Positions 1 to 11,130 of a DNA stretch of 64,000 nucleotides are shown here, one piece after another. How positions within the stretch are numbered: the stretch's first letter is position 1; each line of letters begins with the position of its first letter. Location of the stretch: the NCBI GenBank assembly GCA_025403435.1, contig CM046337.1, forward strand, positions 1,867,501 to 1,931,500, read 5' to 3'. The notes beneath the pieces were generated by a model that ran no database searches, had not been told where the DNA came from, and saw only the letters and a program-made list of their open reading frames with translations. Both the position numbers and the translations under genes were made by a program. The DNA is from Artocarpus heterophyllus. Lineage: Eukaryota; Streptophyta; Magnoliopsida; Rosales; Moraceae.

Positions 1-780
1 AGAAATCTCACTTTCTCTTGCATGTTGATGATTATGATGTTAATAAATAAATAAATAAATAATCTAAAATACTATTGAAAAATTATAATATTATCATAAA
101 ATATTGTTATTTAACGTTAATATTAATATAAAATAATAATATATTATTAAGAATTATATTTTTGTTATTATTTATACTCATATCAATATGTTATATATTA
201 TATATACAATATATTTATATAATTATATATTATTATTAAATGATATTATTATTATATTTATTAATATAAATTAGTACTAATATAAAATATAACTATAAAA
301 TATTATATTAATATAGATAATATTAATATTAACTAATATGATAATAGTAGTAATAATAATAAATGTAATATAATATAATAACTATTTATAATATTATTAT
401 AACTTAATATTATTATTTAATGTTTATATTAATATAAAATAATAATCCATTATTAAGAATTATATTTTTATTATTTATATTTATATCAATATATTAATAT
501 TATATAATTATTATCATAATTAATATTTTTATGTAATATAAATAAATATAAATATAGTAATTTAATAATAATGATAGTAGATTTATTATTTTAATATATT
601 AATATTAATAATATAAAATAAAAATATTTTATATTGAACAATAATATTATATTAATATTAAATATATTAATATAAATAATAATTTGGTAAGTAATAATAA
701 ATATAATATTAATGTTGCTGTTGTTGTTAGTAATGCTGATGATGATGATAACAACAATGGTAATATCAATATTAGTAATA
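1..780. repeat. AT-rich low-complexity tract
   Basis: The stretch is almost entirely A and T, built from degenerate TAATAT, ATTATT and TATAAT runs. It ends in short GTT and GAT triplet runs near 715-750. No reading frame or gene signal is visible. It may be an expanded simple repeat or the inside of a decayed element; the sequence does not decide. Confidence 0.7.
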
Positions 781-1078
781 TAATTATCTTGTTACGAGTG
801 TAATTATCTTTTTAACATAATGAATATAAACATTCTATTAATATATAAATGTTACTGAAAATGCTTTTTAAAAGATAATCCAACAATTTGTTTTTGTCAA
901 TTATATAAAATTCCCATGTACAACAAAACATAGTAATATATTATTCCTAGAAATCTAAAAGAAGACTCTTGTGTACAACTAAAAGTGATAATATTGGTTT
1001 CTTGGGAATCATATTGTCTGCTATTACTTTCATAGATATATGATTTATACTGATTACTGTATATCAAATGCCCCCATA

Positions 1079-1252
1079 GGGTGTTTGTGATGTGTGGTTA
1101 GAACCAATAATTTGAACTAATTTTTATCAAGAACACTATAGCATGTAAGAGCTTAAATTGTAGCAACTTTTTGCTTTTTACTATAGCTGCTAAGAGCTTT
1201 ATCCTATTTATTAGTTACAATCAATTGGTTCTAATTGAGGGCCAAAATACTC
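1079..1252. mobile_element. MITE of the TA-flanked GGGTGTTTGG family (copy 1)
   Basis: A non-coding element of about 174 bp. The left end GGGTGTTTGTGATG... and the inverted right end share an outer arm and an inner block, TTAGAACCAAT. Both sides are flanked by TA (1077-1078, 1253-1254). The interior carries the family motif (TGTAAGAGCTTAAATTGTAGCAA and a second, inverted-like version). The TA duplication points to a Tc1/mariner-type mobilising transposase, by inference only. Confidence 0.6.
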
Positions 1253-1266
1253 TAATACAATAACAC

Positions 1267-1268
<2 letters not shown>

Positions 1269-1312
<44 letters not shown>
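1269..1312. repeat. (TA)n microsatellite
   Basis: An uninterrupted TA dinucleotide run of about 42 bp, just downstream of the first MITE copy. Confidence 0.95.
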
Positions 1313-1314
<2 letters not shown>

Positions 1315-1411
1315 CCATTTTAAAATGGAATATTGGGTAACATTCACACGGCTGCTAATTATGCATATGTGGATTAGAGATTATCTAGATGTATAGTTGT
1401 CTTGCAATCGA

Positions 1412-1905
1412 CAGAAAACTCGTTTGGCTGATTAATTAAATGAAAAATTGCTTAGAAATTGAAACGTTTTATTTGAATAAATTATAGTACTGGCATTTTA
1501 TTATAATACGAGTAGTTACATAAATATACCTTCTGTTTTTGCAATTTTTTTAAATTTTTTAGAAAAATACTGACAACTCGTTTGACTGATTAATTAAATG
1601 AAAAATTGCTTAGAAATTTAAACGTCTTATTTGAATAAATTATAGTACTGGCCTTTTATTATAACACGAGTAGTTTCATAAATATACCTTCTTTTTTTTG
1701 CAATTTTTTCTTTGCTTTTTATTTTTTTTAGAAAAATAATGACAACTCGTTTGACTGATTAATTAAATGGCAAATTGCTTTGAAATTAAAACGTCTTATT
1801 TGAATAAATTATAGTATGGGCATTTTATTATAACACGAGTAGTTACATAAATATACCTTCTTTTTTTTGCAATTTTTTTCTTTGTTTTTTAATTTTTAGA
1901 AAATA
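1412..1905. repeat. Three-copy tandem repeat, unit about 160-170 bp
   Basis: Three consecutive copies of a unit beginning near ACTCGTTTGACTGATTAATT and running through a T-rich tail. The shared CGTTTG anchor is at 1421, 1579 and 1748, giving periods of 158 and 169 bp. The difference lies mostly in the length of the T-rich tail. There is no coding potential. It could be a small satellite seed or repeated internal segments of a transposon. Confidence 0.85.
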
Positions 1906-4900
1906 TTAAGGTCTTCTTTTTAATTGAAAACGTTGTTTCAATTTTATCAATATAGCAATCAATAGAAAATACAAAGATATCTTTAATTAGATAAATTTAT
2001 TTTTGAAATATTTTTTGTTGAGAAAAATTTCTGAAAATTATCTTTTAAAAACCAAAAGTCAGCATCTTTGGCGATTTATGTTTTATGTTTTAAGGTTGTA
2101 AATGTTTGAAAATAATTTTGGAAATTATATTGGGGTAATTTGTTTTTTTCATTCAATTTTTGTCCACAAAGTATGAGAGGGATGAAAGGAAAATAAATGT
2201 TTTAAATATACACTGTAGACGTTTTTAAAAAGAATGTGATAAATTAAAAAAATTAAATTAAGAATTATATATATGTAATTAACATTGTTATTGTTTTTTC
2301 AAGAAATGATGATCACATTGACTTCAACGTTGAGATTTATTATATTTTGAATTCTTTTCATCCATTAATAAAACTCAGACAAAAGAAGTGACCTCAGTTG
2401 TAAAACATGGGCTTAAACAAATTTCTTAATTGAAAACACTGTGTTAATTCAAGTTTTAAGAGAAAAGACACCGTAACAAAATTAGTTTAACCTAAATTTT
2501 TATATGAATTTGTATTTCTAAACGGGTTCTTAATTTTTCTAATTTTTTTCTTCTCTAGGAGTGGAAATTAGCGTTGGAGTTACGGGGGAAATAAGACACA
2601 ACAGGATTAATTAAGAGCTTAATAACGTCGATCACAGAGACAAAGTGAAAGTATTACTTGGGGGAACACAAGTATTACTGCGAAACAATTAGCTGCAGCC
2701 AAACTGGGTAAGAGTCTATCCACAGAACTCTCCTTTGGCACTTAATGCTAGCTAGAGCACCTAGATCCTGAGTCTAGCTAGTTTTAGATATGTGCAATAT
2801 CTTATGAGAACTATTGGATGGATGACATTCAAAGTTAGGGAAAAAAAATTGTGGGGCCGTCTCAATAATTACATATGTGGGGCAACATGAGAGAGAGATG
2901 ATCATGAGGCCGACTTTTTCCAATTTGGACTTTTGTTGGGGATCAAATTAAATAATTGATGATTTCATGGATAGGTATTAGAATGGAGACAGTTTGGAAG
3001 TGTCTGGGGAGTTTCTTTAACAGATAAACGTAACCGGCAGGAAGAACAGTAGTACTGTACCAGCTGCAACAGTTAGCGTCGATATGCTAATAAGTGAAGT
3101 TAAAAAAGCGAATTTATTCTCTGTACTTAAGCTGAACAATATGTTCTTTTTTGTGCACCAAAAAGAAAAAGACCATTCAACAACTCATCTATCACTTAGG
3201 GGAGAAGAAAAAAAGCTTTTAGTATGAAAATATATTTACATCGAATAATGCACATGGGAAAAGCCTTAAATCAGCCTCCGAATTAATCCGACATTTAAGA
3301 TTTTTTTTTTGTTAACCAATATGGTATCGTTTGTACTTTTGTTTTAATTTGTATAAGTGTAACCTTTAATGTTATAAGTGTTATGTTAAACTATATTAAG
3401 TGTTATACACATGTATGCCTCAACGAACAAAAAATATTACAAATATTTGATTAATCGGGTGCTTTATTAGAGACAATTTCAATGTACATATACATATGGA
3501 GCATTGTGAGTGAGAAAATTTGTCCATTTTTGGTAAAAGCAAAAGTTATTTTTTATAATTTGGTAGTAACACTGATAATGGCTAGCTAGATATGATCAAA
3601 AGTGCTTAGATCCTTAAACAAATGCAACTTTTTTATTAAAAAAAATGCTGCTAATTATTGTAGTTTCTTTATTTATTCATAAGTGCTTAAGAAGATGGGC
3701 CACACAAGGAGAGAGGGAAATGATCAGAAACAGTCCTTTTTTCTCGTGGCTGTCCCAGAACTTGAAGTAGGGCAAAGTAGAAATATCGGACATAATGATC
3801 TTGTTGTAGAAAAGAAAAGGCTATGGTCTTCAGTAGATGGAAACTATGAAACACAATAATTTCTTGGGAATACTAGAATAAACCTTGAAACAACTATTGC
3901 CCAAAAAAAAAGAGAAAAGAATACCATGATGCACCTGTGAAGAAAGGTCCTTCGTGTCCTTATTATGAACTTCTCATCATTAATTAATTGTGGGCAAAAT
4001 CCCAATATGTGGACACTTTATTTATTCGTTGCAAGATCACATATAACCAAAACAAAAAAAAAAAAAAAGTAGGATATGAAGAGAGAGAAAAATTTATGTT
4101 GGTAAGAAGAAACAGTTTTAGACTGTTACATTATATATATAAATTGTAACATACACTAAAAAGTATAATAATGTAGATAATTTGATGAAAATTTTATGGT
4201 TGAGATTCATGTCTTACTAATTCTAGGGTTATTTTTTTAGAAGTCTAAAGAAAATGTTGGCATTTTTGTATTCGACAAATACCTTAACTTAATCCCAATA
4301 TTCTCAAGCACTAGTAACAAAGACTTAATCCATAAGTGAAAAAAACCCAATCTATTTTTTAACATGGTTCTCTCACAATCTCTACATGTTTTGGGTTCTG
4401 TTTTTTTTTTAAATGTTTTGTTGTACGTTATGAGTTATGGGCTTTTAATCTGTTAAGGAATTAGAATAGAAGAAGAAGAAGAAGAAGAAGAAGATCTAGG
4501 GATATTGGCCAGATTCAAAGATCTTAGTTTTGTGTAATTGAAGCTGTGAAGTTCTCTCAAGCGGTTACGGTTTAGATTTTTGTACTCAGGACAAGAAAGA
4601 ACTTCTTCTTGGTTTGCAAAGGCCTCTGTTTTATAGTCACTTGAAGTCATGATGGAGTGTTGAACACCAGCGACTAAAGAGCTGACGATGGAGCAGCTGT
4701 ATTTTTTTGTTTGTATAATTTGTATTTTTTTTAATTTTATTTTATTATTATTATTTTTTTTGTGTTTAGAGTTTGATTCGGTGTGGTAAACAGTATGTGA
4801 ATCCTTCTCAAGATTGCACAATAATCCTTGGATCGTTCTCCACAGGTGAAAAAAAAAAAAAAGCCCCCACCATAGCATTTCCCTAAAAGAAAAGTCCATA

Positions 4901-5330
4901 TGGATGTAAACTTTGGTCCCTTCATACTAATTGAGTAATTGTCTTCACTTGAATGTCAAAGTTTTTGAGCTCAAACGACCTTAAAAAAAAAAGGAAAAAA
5001 TTTTGAGTTCAAAATAAGAAATATATATATTTTTGAATTGAAAAAATAAAAATATAATGAAAATAAAACGTTGAAATTTGAAATTAAGAATGTAATGTTA
5101 ACCAAGATTGGTAATTTATGATTCCAAACTTTGATGTTACCGAGGAGATTGTGCCAATGCGTGTTGTATTACTCGTGTCCATGTTTTGCCATGAGCTTTA
5201 CAAACATCTCCCCCAATTTCCAAAACCCCACAAAGCTCGTTACTATTTTTTTGTTCTTTGCAATTTGCCGCTTCCTATATATTTCCTTCTTTTTTTAATT
5301 TGTTCTTGAATTGGAGTAAAGTGTTATTTA
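1906..5330. other. Intergenic, no gene recognised
   Basis: AT-rich DNA with long A and T runs. The short reading frames near 4450-4925 and 5118 are low complexity, and one is simply the translation of a GAA/TTC repeat. A 15-nt segment at 2726-2740 is complementary to the 5' part of miR399 (see findings). Nothing else here can be supported as a feature. Confidence 0.6.
4467..4494. repeat. (GAA)n microsatellite
   Basis: About eight AGA/GAA triplets in a row in non-coding DNA. Confidence 0.9.
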
Positions 5331-5347
5331 CTACTTATTTAATCAGT

Positions 5348-5752
5348 TTGAGATAGCTCGTGCTTTTACTTTTAAGTTGTAAAAAAAAAATTATAGAGTT
5401 TTTTAATTAGTGTTTAGATAATGTATGAAAAATACTTTTTTTATATCATATAAGTGTTTTTTAACTTATTTATTAAATAAATCAAAAGTATTTATTGTTA
5501 TAAAAAGTAATATAATATAATAATATAGATAGAATTTACAATTTGTCATTCACAAAAATAAGATTAAAAAGAGAAACATAAGATTAAAAATGTAAATAGA
5601 AAAGCTTTTAATAAGTGTTTTTTTATAAGCACGGAAGAAATGGCTTGTTTTAAAAATGTTTAAACAAAAACCAAAAGTATAAACAACTTGTTCATCTAAA
5701 TATGTCTAAAAATAATTTTTACAGCTTATTTTAAGCCATTTCAAACGGGCTA
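5348..5752. mobile_element. Putative non-autonomous inverted-repeat element (about 400 bp)
   Basis: The left part (AGCTCGTGCTTTTACTTTTAAGTTGTAAAAA ... AGTGTTTAGATAATGT) reads as an imperfect inverted copy of the right part, whose complement runs AGCCCGTTTGAAATGGC ... AAGCTGTAAAAA ... ATATTTAGATGAAC. The interior is AT-rich and non-coding. The arrangement fits a hAT-like or other MITE. The ends are not sharp enough to call a target duplication. Confidence 0.4.
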
Positions 5753-6379
5753 ATTTTAACGTCTCTCTCCTTTCTGTTTTTGGATTTCATTCATAAATGA
5801 TAGAAATGACTAAAATTCAATTTGTTATGAATCTTTTCTAATTCATTGCCTACTGATATTGACTTATGTACTGGCGTAGTTTTGGATAAGAGCCTATTAT
5901 TCCTTCAAAAAGTCAATAATGGATCTCATCGCTAATTTATTAGTTACTTGTCAATAATTTGTTTCTGATTGCTAGTGTGAAATCTGATCAAATCAAATCC
6001 TTTTTTTTAAATTTTTTATAGTGATCACATTCTACACATACATATACAAAACTATATATATCCAAAGGAAATTAATTAATCAACTGTAGTTTTGATATTT
6101 CACATACTGTTTTACCAATCTGATTACTTTCTTTTTGCTAATTAATTTTAATAACTGGTTTTCTTTTTCTTTTTTTTTTTAATATCTCATTATGAGGAGC
6201 GTTTGAACTCTACATGTACGTTGTGATAGAATCATGTACAGACAATGTCTTTTGCAGCCCCTAAAAGAAAGGTGCCAACAGAATGACTTTTCAAGGGACC
6301 ATTCATTCTGATGTCTCAACCACGCTTAACTGTAGAATTCTGATGAGATATTATTCATATTATCTCTGCATTATAAATT

Positions 6380-6555
6380 TGAGATGGCTCAATGGGCAGG
6401 AGCCCAGCTACTTGACAGTATGGTCCCGGGTTGGTCCCGGGTTCGAGTCTCAATTGCTTCTAGGATCAAAGTTACAATCACACGTACAATGGCCAAATCT
6501 ATCAGTATCATTTTAATTACATACAGTCGCTCTTTTTACTTTTTTTTTTTGTACC
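6380..6555 (+). mobile_element. tRNA-derived SINE-like sequence
   Basis: An A-box-like segment, GATGGCTCAATGGGC, at 6382 is followed about 55 bp later by a B-box-like GGTTCGAGTCT at 6440-6450. That is the order and spacing of an RNA polymerase III internal promoter. It lacks a full cloverleaf, so it is not a tRNA gene. A 12-bp unit, GGTCCCGGGTTG, is repeated directly before the B box. The downstream sequence ends in a T-rich tract near 6540. I favour a degenerate SINE head. Confidence 0.4.
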
Positions 6556-7530
6556 TGCATGGTTTTAAGGCTTCGGTTGATGGCGGGTTAGACATGGGAT
6601 TAAGATATAATAATCCAAGCACATATTTGGTGCTAAACAAGAAGGGATGACTAAATTACATGATCCTCAATAGTCCGCTTTTGCGCAAAAGGGCCCGAAA
6701 CTGTGTTTTTTATTTATGGTCCTCTAATAATATCATACTTCAATTAAAATATAAGGTTAATTAAAATATTATATCATTAATTATATCAGTTAAAATATTT
6801 TAATTGACGTGATATGATACTATTAAAGGACACGAAGGAAGATAAAAAAAAAAGACATAAAACCTAAATCCACGCAAAAAGGTAGAAAAATTAAGTACTT
6901 ATTTGCACCCTTCAAGCCCACTTATTCTTTATTTATTTTAAATTCAATATAATTTAAAAGTTTTTATGTTTGAAGACATTTATGTTTTTGAAAAATAATG
7001 CAATCCAATCCAGTACTACTACACAAGACAATGTTTAAGTAGAAAATATAATCGAACAAATCATTACTCGTGGGTCATATAGAAACCTATAGTGTCAATG
7101 AGTTCAAGTCACAATGACTAGAATTTTTGGATCATGTACCTTTTGCTAACAACTTTTTATATTTTGTCGCTTTAATTATCATACTATTTTACAAAACAAC
7201 AGCTTAACTTTTTCATAAAACTATTTTGTATTTTCTCATGGCTTTATTATTCCTATATCCCTAAACACCACGTATTTTGTAGGGTTTTTTTTTTTTTTTT
7301 TTTTTTGAAGAAGCAAATGAAGGAATAAGTTTTTTTTTTTTTTTGGTAGTTAAGAAATGAAGGATTTAGTTACAACCCATTATTCCTTTCAAATAAAAAG
7401 AAGGTTTATTTTAAATTTGACCCTGAAAAGTATAGATTGTCTTATTTTGCCATTTCCAACTCAATATGGCACAAAAGTGCTTTCACAACTTTGGTGTTTT
7501 TATCAATTAAACGTCAATTTCTTAACAGTT
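6556..7530. other. Intergenic, no gene recognised
   Basis: AT-rich sequence with several long T runs (for example 7286-7306 and 7330-7344). No coding frame with recognisable content was seen on either strand. Confidence 0.6.
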
Positions 7531-8470
7531 TAATTCACGTGTAGGTCACGTGACTAATTCGTATAATAATCAACACAAGAGGACAATAGTAATACGGAGG
7601 CGACAATAAAGGCTTGAGCAAGTGCGGGACTCGCCCGTTGTGATATCCCTTCGAAGATACAGCATTGTTGAATTATCTATAATGGAATTTATTAGAATAA
7701 ATAAACAAAAATAAATAATAATTATCTATCATGGAGACCCGGATCCAACACATCCATCATCATCAATGCTGCATGTGCATGGATGATGTGGGTCAGAGAA
7801 ACACGTTATCAGGACACGTGTCAGAGAGCGAGAATGATAAGCATGGAGATTCATGCAGTGGAACCAAATGGACTGCAGAGATGAGGCTGACCAGGGCCGG
7901 ACTACGGCCTAAAGCGCATAGCAGGGCTCTACTTTTGCAGGCTAAACCAGTGCAATGATTGACTAATTACCACTGTTCACGTAAAGCCATGACGTCACTT
8001 TTTAGCATTTTGATGTCTCTCTCTCTCTCTCTCTCTATGTCTCTGTTTCTGTGTTGTTACTTTGTCCCGTTCGTCGTATTTTTTCCTCCAAAATACCACC
8101 CCACACAATTTGCACAGGTAAGGCCTTGTCGTTTTGTCTCTGCAGCTTCTTATTCATTGTCGCGTTACTGCAAAGCTACCATGAGTGCGACTGAAGAAAG
8201 ATAAAAAGGAAATATCAATATGAGATGGAGATGATGAAGAAAAAGAAGAAGTGGTTTTAATTTGAAACCTTCCTGTTTGTCTGTCCGTGAGATGTACAGC
8301 TAGATTTTATGAGCCAGAAAAATTGCTATATAAATATTATATATATATATATAATATTTATATAAAACTTAACTAGGGCTCTCACGTGGATGGTCTTCCT
8401 CTTTGTCTTTGAGCAGCTTAATTATTATTACAGGATATCTAAATCAGTTTGAGTTCACACGTGACATGTG
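7530..8470. promoter_or_regulatory. Promoter-like patch with five G-boxes
   Basis: Five CACGTG cores lie at 7536, 7547, 7815, 8383 and 8458, and the palindrome TGACGTCA is at 7990-7997. In plants CACGTG is bound by bHLH and bZIP factors, and the ACACGTGTC context at 7814 is ABRE-like. The patch is less AT-rich than its surroundings. It is followed by a (CT)n run at 8018-8036 of the kind found in plant leaders. No protein gene could be recognised downstream, so this may be the promoter of a non-coding or lost gene. The short frames at 7731-7958 and 7959-8204 resemble no family I know. Confidence 0.4.
8018..8036. repeat. (CT)n microsatellite
   Basis: About nine CT units, just downstream of the TGACGTCA box. 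Confidence 0.9.
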
Positions 8471-8499
8471 TTTGATCATTTTCTTTGGTATTCTTTTCT

Positions 8500-11120
8500 T
8501 TTCGGGTTCCAATTAATTATTGGCTTTTCAAACACTTTACGCATAAAACTTCAGTTATAACTGATATTTAAAATTATAACTGACATTTAAGTTTAAATAT
8601 TATAACATTAAAATTTTACATTGTAATAATTTTTTGTTTTTTATTATAACCATTAAATGATATATATTTTTTATAATTATAATTAATGGGTTAGAATTGA
8701 AATTTCAAACACTCTCAAATATTTATTGCAACCATGACTGTTCAGTGCGGCCAGAAGTGTAGTACTAGTGCCTTCATGCCAATAATTCCTGATTTCTCCG
8801 CAAAAGATATTGAGAAAAAGCAAAGGCTCTCTTCAATGCTGCTGCCTACAACTCAAACTTTGAATGTCTTGCACTTCTTTTGTTGGAATTTCTTTCACTC
8901 TCACTCTCACTCTCTTTCTCTCTCTCTGTTTTAAATTTATTATGTGTATCATAGTAAGTACTATTGTATACAGCAAAATCTCTTCTTTGATCGAGTGAAA
9001 AGTAAAAAGCAAAATCTCCACCTGCTGTCAATAATTAGTTTCCAATGGATGTACTTCATAATTTTTAGTCGAAACAGGTACTTTTATGTGGTTCATCTTA
9101 TTCATTACAATCTCACCCTCAAAAAAAAAAAAAAAGAAGAAAAACAAATATCGAAGGAGAGCATTGCAAATTGGAAGCATGTCATGTATTCGGTTTGTTG
9201 AATTTGTTAGATATGTGGATGAAAAATTTCTTAATTCAATATTCTTTTAAGAGTTTAGTTGTTAATTAAAAACATATCTAAATAGAACTTCTTTTGGGGG
9301 GGAGATTAGCTGAGCAAATTACACTACATACTTTTTAAAGGGCGTCCATAAGAAAAATTTTATTTGGATGGCTAGAAAAAAAAAAAGATGTTCAACTAGG
9401 AATACATTTAAGAAAATTATTTTAGCACTGGAATTAGGGGAAAAAAAAAAGAAATATCCAATGGTCGCATAATATAAAAGTAAATTGTTCAAGAACTACA
9501 AGAGAAAATATTTAAATAGAGGAAAATTTGAGAAAAGTTACTTCAAGAGGGGTTAATAAGAAAAATAATAATAGGGCATACTAGGCACATTTACAGCATA
9601 AAATTAAAATTAAAAAGTAAATGAACCAAAATAGACTTTTCAATTAAAATGTGGCATGTGCATTATGGTTGTATTTTATACGAATAGACTTATTTGAAGA
9701 AAAAATAGAGTCGGTATATCATATAAGTAGGAGAAACTTATTAAAACAAAAAAGTAGTTGAGAACTTGAGATGGCTAGGAAAAATGTTTATAAACGCAAT
9801 TTGGAAAAAAGTTACAAGTATCATTTTTATTATAATAATATTTTAGAAGACAAAAAAAAAAAAAAAGATCAAGAAAGGAGACATTTGAAAAAACAAACAC
9901 ATACAAATTAGAAAATATATTAATTTGAGAAAATAGTCGTTGGCCGCATTAAAAACATTCTGTTAGGTGCAAATTGAAAAAAAAAATAGTGAGATAAATT
10001 AAAAATACAAAATCTGCATGAGGATCACTTTTAATATAGTATTAGAAAATATATATATCCAGAGAAACAATTGGGCAAATATGGGCAAATGAAAGAAAAA
10101 GTATTACGATAAGAACATTTAGCAACTTAAGATGAGATTTAAAGGAAAAAAAAATTAAAAAAAATACTCGTTAAGCCAGAATTTTCCCATAACTTCTTGT
10201 GAAGAGATCTGGGTTCTCCCAATTTAAACAATGTCTCAAGATACTGACAAGTCAAGGACCGGAAAGTAGAGAGGAAAGGACAATGTTCTTGGGCATTTAT
10301 TTGCATTCAAAGTGTAACGGATTCTTCACGAAGTGAATTGTTCATGTACTCGACTCCAATGCACCACTTGTCGAGAAAAACAAGCCGCCTGACTCACCAT
10401 ATGACCGGGTATAATTGTCCACAATTCTGTCCAAGTTTTACTTCTCAGATATATCATAAATGTCTCTTGTCATTTCAGTCATTTCCGTGGAAGTTTACAC
10501 AATTGATACTGATGTGGAACAGAACCTTTTTTTTTTATTGGAGGGATTAGGGAATATTTGGTTTTTAGTGTTTATCCTTTTTAAACAACAAATATTAACA
10601 GTAGGAACGGTCCCTCACGATGTTAACATGTTACGGACAGGAAAGAAAGAAGCGACAATTTTCTTGGGCATTTATTTTCACCAGACAAATATTTAACAGT
10701 TGAAAAGGAGGTTAGCCTTTGCCTTTTTGTTGTTTGAAGATGTTAAAACTATATAGTTTAAACTAAAGATTTTATATTATAATATATTTTTACGTTTACA
10801 CTGTAATAATTGGCTCCAGTAAGTTCTACGACGTTTCTGAACAAAGCTTTCAAGAATTTTCATGCAAATAGAGAGAACGAACTGATGCGCAAACGAAAGA
10901 ATCTGTAACAAATAAGAATAATGCAGACGGGTGACAATAAACTTACTCCAGTTCACTTTGAAAGCCAGGAGAAATCCAAGAAAATGAATATGATTGATAT
11001 AACTTACCTCATTTCATCTATAAGCAAAAACACCGTCGTAATGGCAACAGGTCTCTATTCCATGAACAACAAAGCCAAAGAGGGAAAAAAATAACCAATT
11101 GAGAACAAACCAAGAAATAC
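8500..11120. other. Intergenic, A-rich, no gene recognised
   Basis: 9290-10170 is strikingly A-rich on the plus strand, with many short poly-A runs. A (TC)n run sits at 8896-8930. A segment at about 10259-10310 (GGAAAG ... TTCTTGGGCATTTATTT) is repeated imperfectly at about 10638-10680, which suggests a small local duplication. Short reading frames here have no recognisable content. Confidence 0.5.
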
Positions 11121-11130
11121 AAAAAGGGGA

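Noticed and set aside
2640..2960. miR399 precursor hairpin
   Set aside because: The 15-nt word has no complementary arm within about 200 bp on either side, so a precursor is not supported.
4453..4925. Minus-strand frames of 148 and 62 codons
   Set aside because: Their content comes from GAA, T-run and A-run repeats (serine, phenylalanine and lysine stretches); not credible proteins.
6380..6455. Possible tRNA gene
   Set aside because: A-box and B-box words are present, but there is no acceptor stem, anticodon stem or correct spacing for a cloverleaf. Kept only as a SINE-like head.
7731..8204. Two short plus-strand frames (75 and 81 codons) in the G-box patch
   Set aside because: No recognisable domain, no splice-supported extension and partly simple-sequence content (a leucine/serine run from CT repeats).
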